In this document: positions 5,887-5,942 of the stretch, piece by piece
Numbering within the stretch: position 1 is the stretch's first letter
Layout of the letters: every line of letters begins with the position of its first letter
From: Deltaproteobacteria bacterium
GTDB lineage: Bacteria; Desulfobacterota; Binatia; Binatales; Binataceae
Direction: 5' to 3'
Assembly (NCBI GenBank): GCA_021786815.1
Contig: JAJYMR010000066.1
Span: 1-5,942, forward strand
Length of the DNA stretch: 5,942 nt
Program-made: the position numbers and the translations under genes
The notes under the pieces: generated by a model
The model's database searches: none
What the model was told of the DNA's origin: nothing
Seen by the model: the letters and a program-made list of their open reading frames with translations, nothing else

Positions 5887-5942
5887 CAAGGTTTCACGGT
5901 GACGTTGCTGCTGTGATACCAGCTTTTCGGCTCCGCCCTTCG
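5863..5942 (-). CDS. C-terminal end of an unknown ORF entering from the right edge
   Basis: A minus-strand frame is open from the window edge and ends with TAA at 5865-5863. Its 25 visible residues are hydrophilic (KGGAEKLVSQQQ, then RHRETLDEIKPMS). Too little is present to name a family. There are two readings. It may be the natural end of an upstream gene, followed by a 77-bp gap and the GTG start at 5785. Or it may be the upstream part of the exported-protein gene, cut off by the 14-bp tandem duplication. The other two minus-strand frames here also contain stops, so the assignment rests on protein-like composition and on the continuity obtained when one repeat copy is removed. Confidence 0.4.
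   Translation of the reverse strand, partial: KGGAEKLVSQQQRHRETLDEIKPMS

Overview
This 5.9-kb, GC-rich window carries genes almost entirely on the minus strand. The high GC and the export and envelope gene content (a periplasm-type gamma-glutamyltransferase, an ArnT-like polyprenyl-phosphate-sugar glycosyltransferase, a flippase-like membrane protein) suggest a GC-rich Gram-negative bacterium. The phylum cannot be fixed by eye. There is no RNA gene, IS element, CRISPR array or defence system that I can support.

Layout, in minus-strand transcription order. (1) 5942-5042: a lower-GC stretch holds the C-terminal end of an unknown ORF (5942-5863) and a cysteine-containing, beta-rich, probably exported protein (5785-5042). 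They lie in different frames. The frame change coincides with an imperfect 14-bp tandem duplication (5859-5886), and with one copy removed they would form a single ORF. (2) 5041-4687: about 355 bp without a convincing gene. Its ggt-proximal part contains nested complementary segments that could form a structured leader. (3) 4656-2992: ggt, with all recognised catalytic residues. (4) 2910-2680: a 76-residue protein with two membrane segments and a good ribosome binding site. (5) 2631-901: an ArnT/PMT-family glycosyltransferase. (6) 923-1: a flippase-like protein of the LPG_synthase_TM / UPF0104 type, running off the window and overlapping the glycosyltransferase gene by 23 bp.

Genes 3 to 6 are co-directional with gaps of 81 and 48 bp and then an overlap, so they may form one operon. 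The two distal genes form the most coherent functional pair. The glycosyltransferase would use a polyprenyl-phosphate-linked sugar on the periplasmic side of the inner membrane, and the flippase-like protein belongs to a superfamily tied to lipid or lipid-linked sugar handling. ggt would act in the periplasm on glutathione and other gamma-glutamyl compounds, and its link to the pair is unclear. I did not find a clearly novel system. The items most worth checking are the duplication-associated frame break, the possible ggt leader structure and the small membrane protein.
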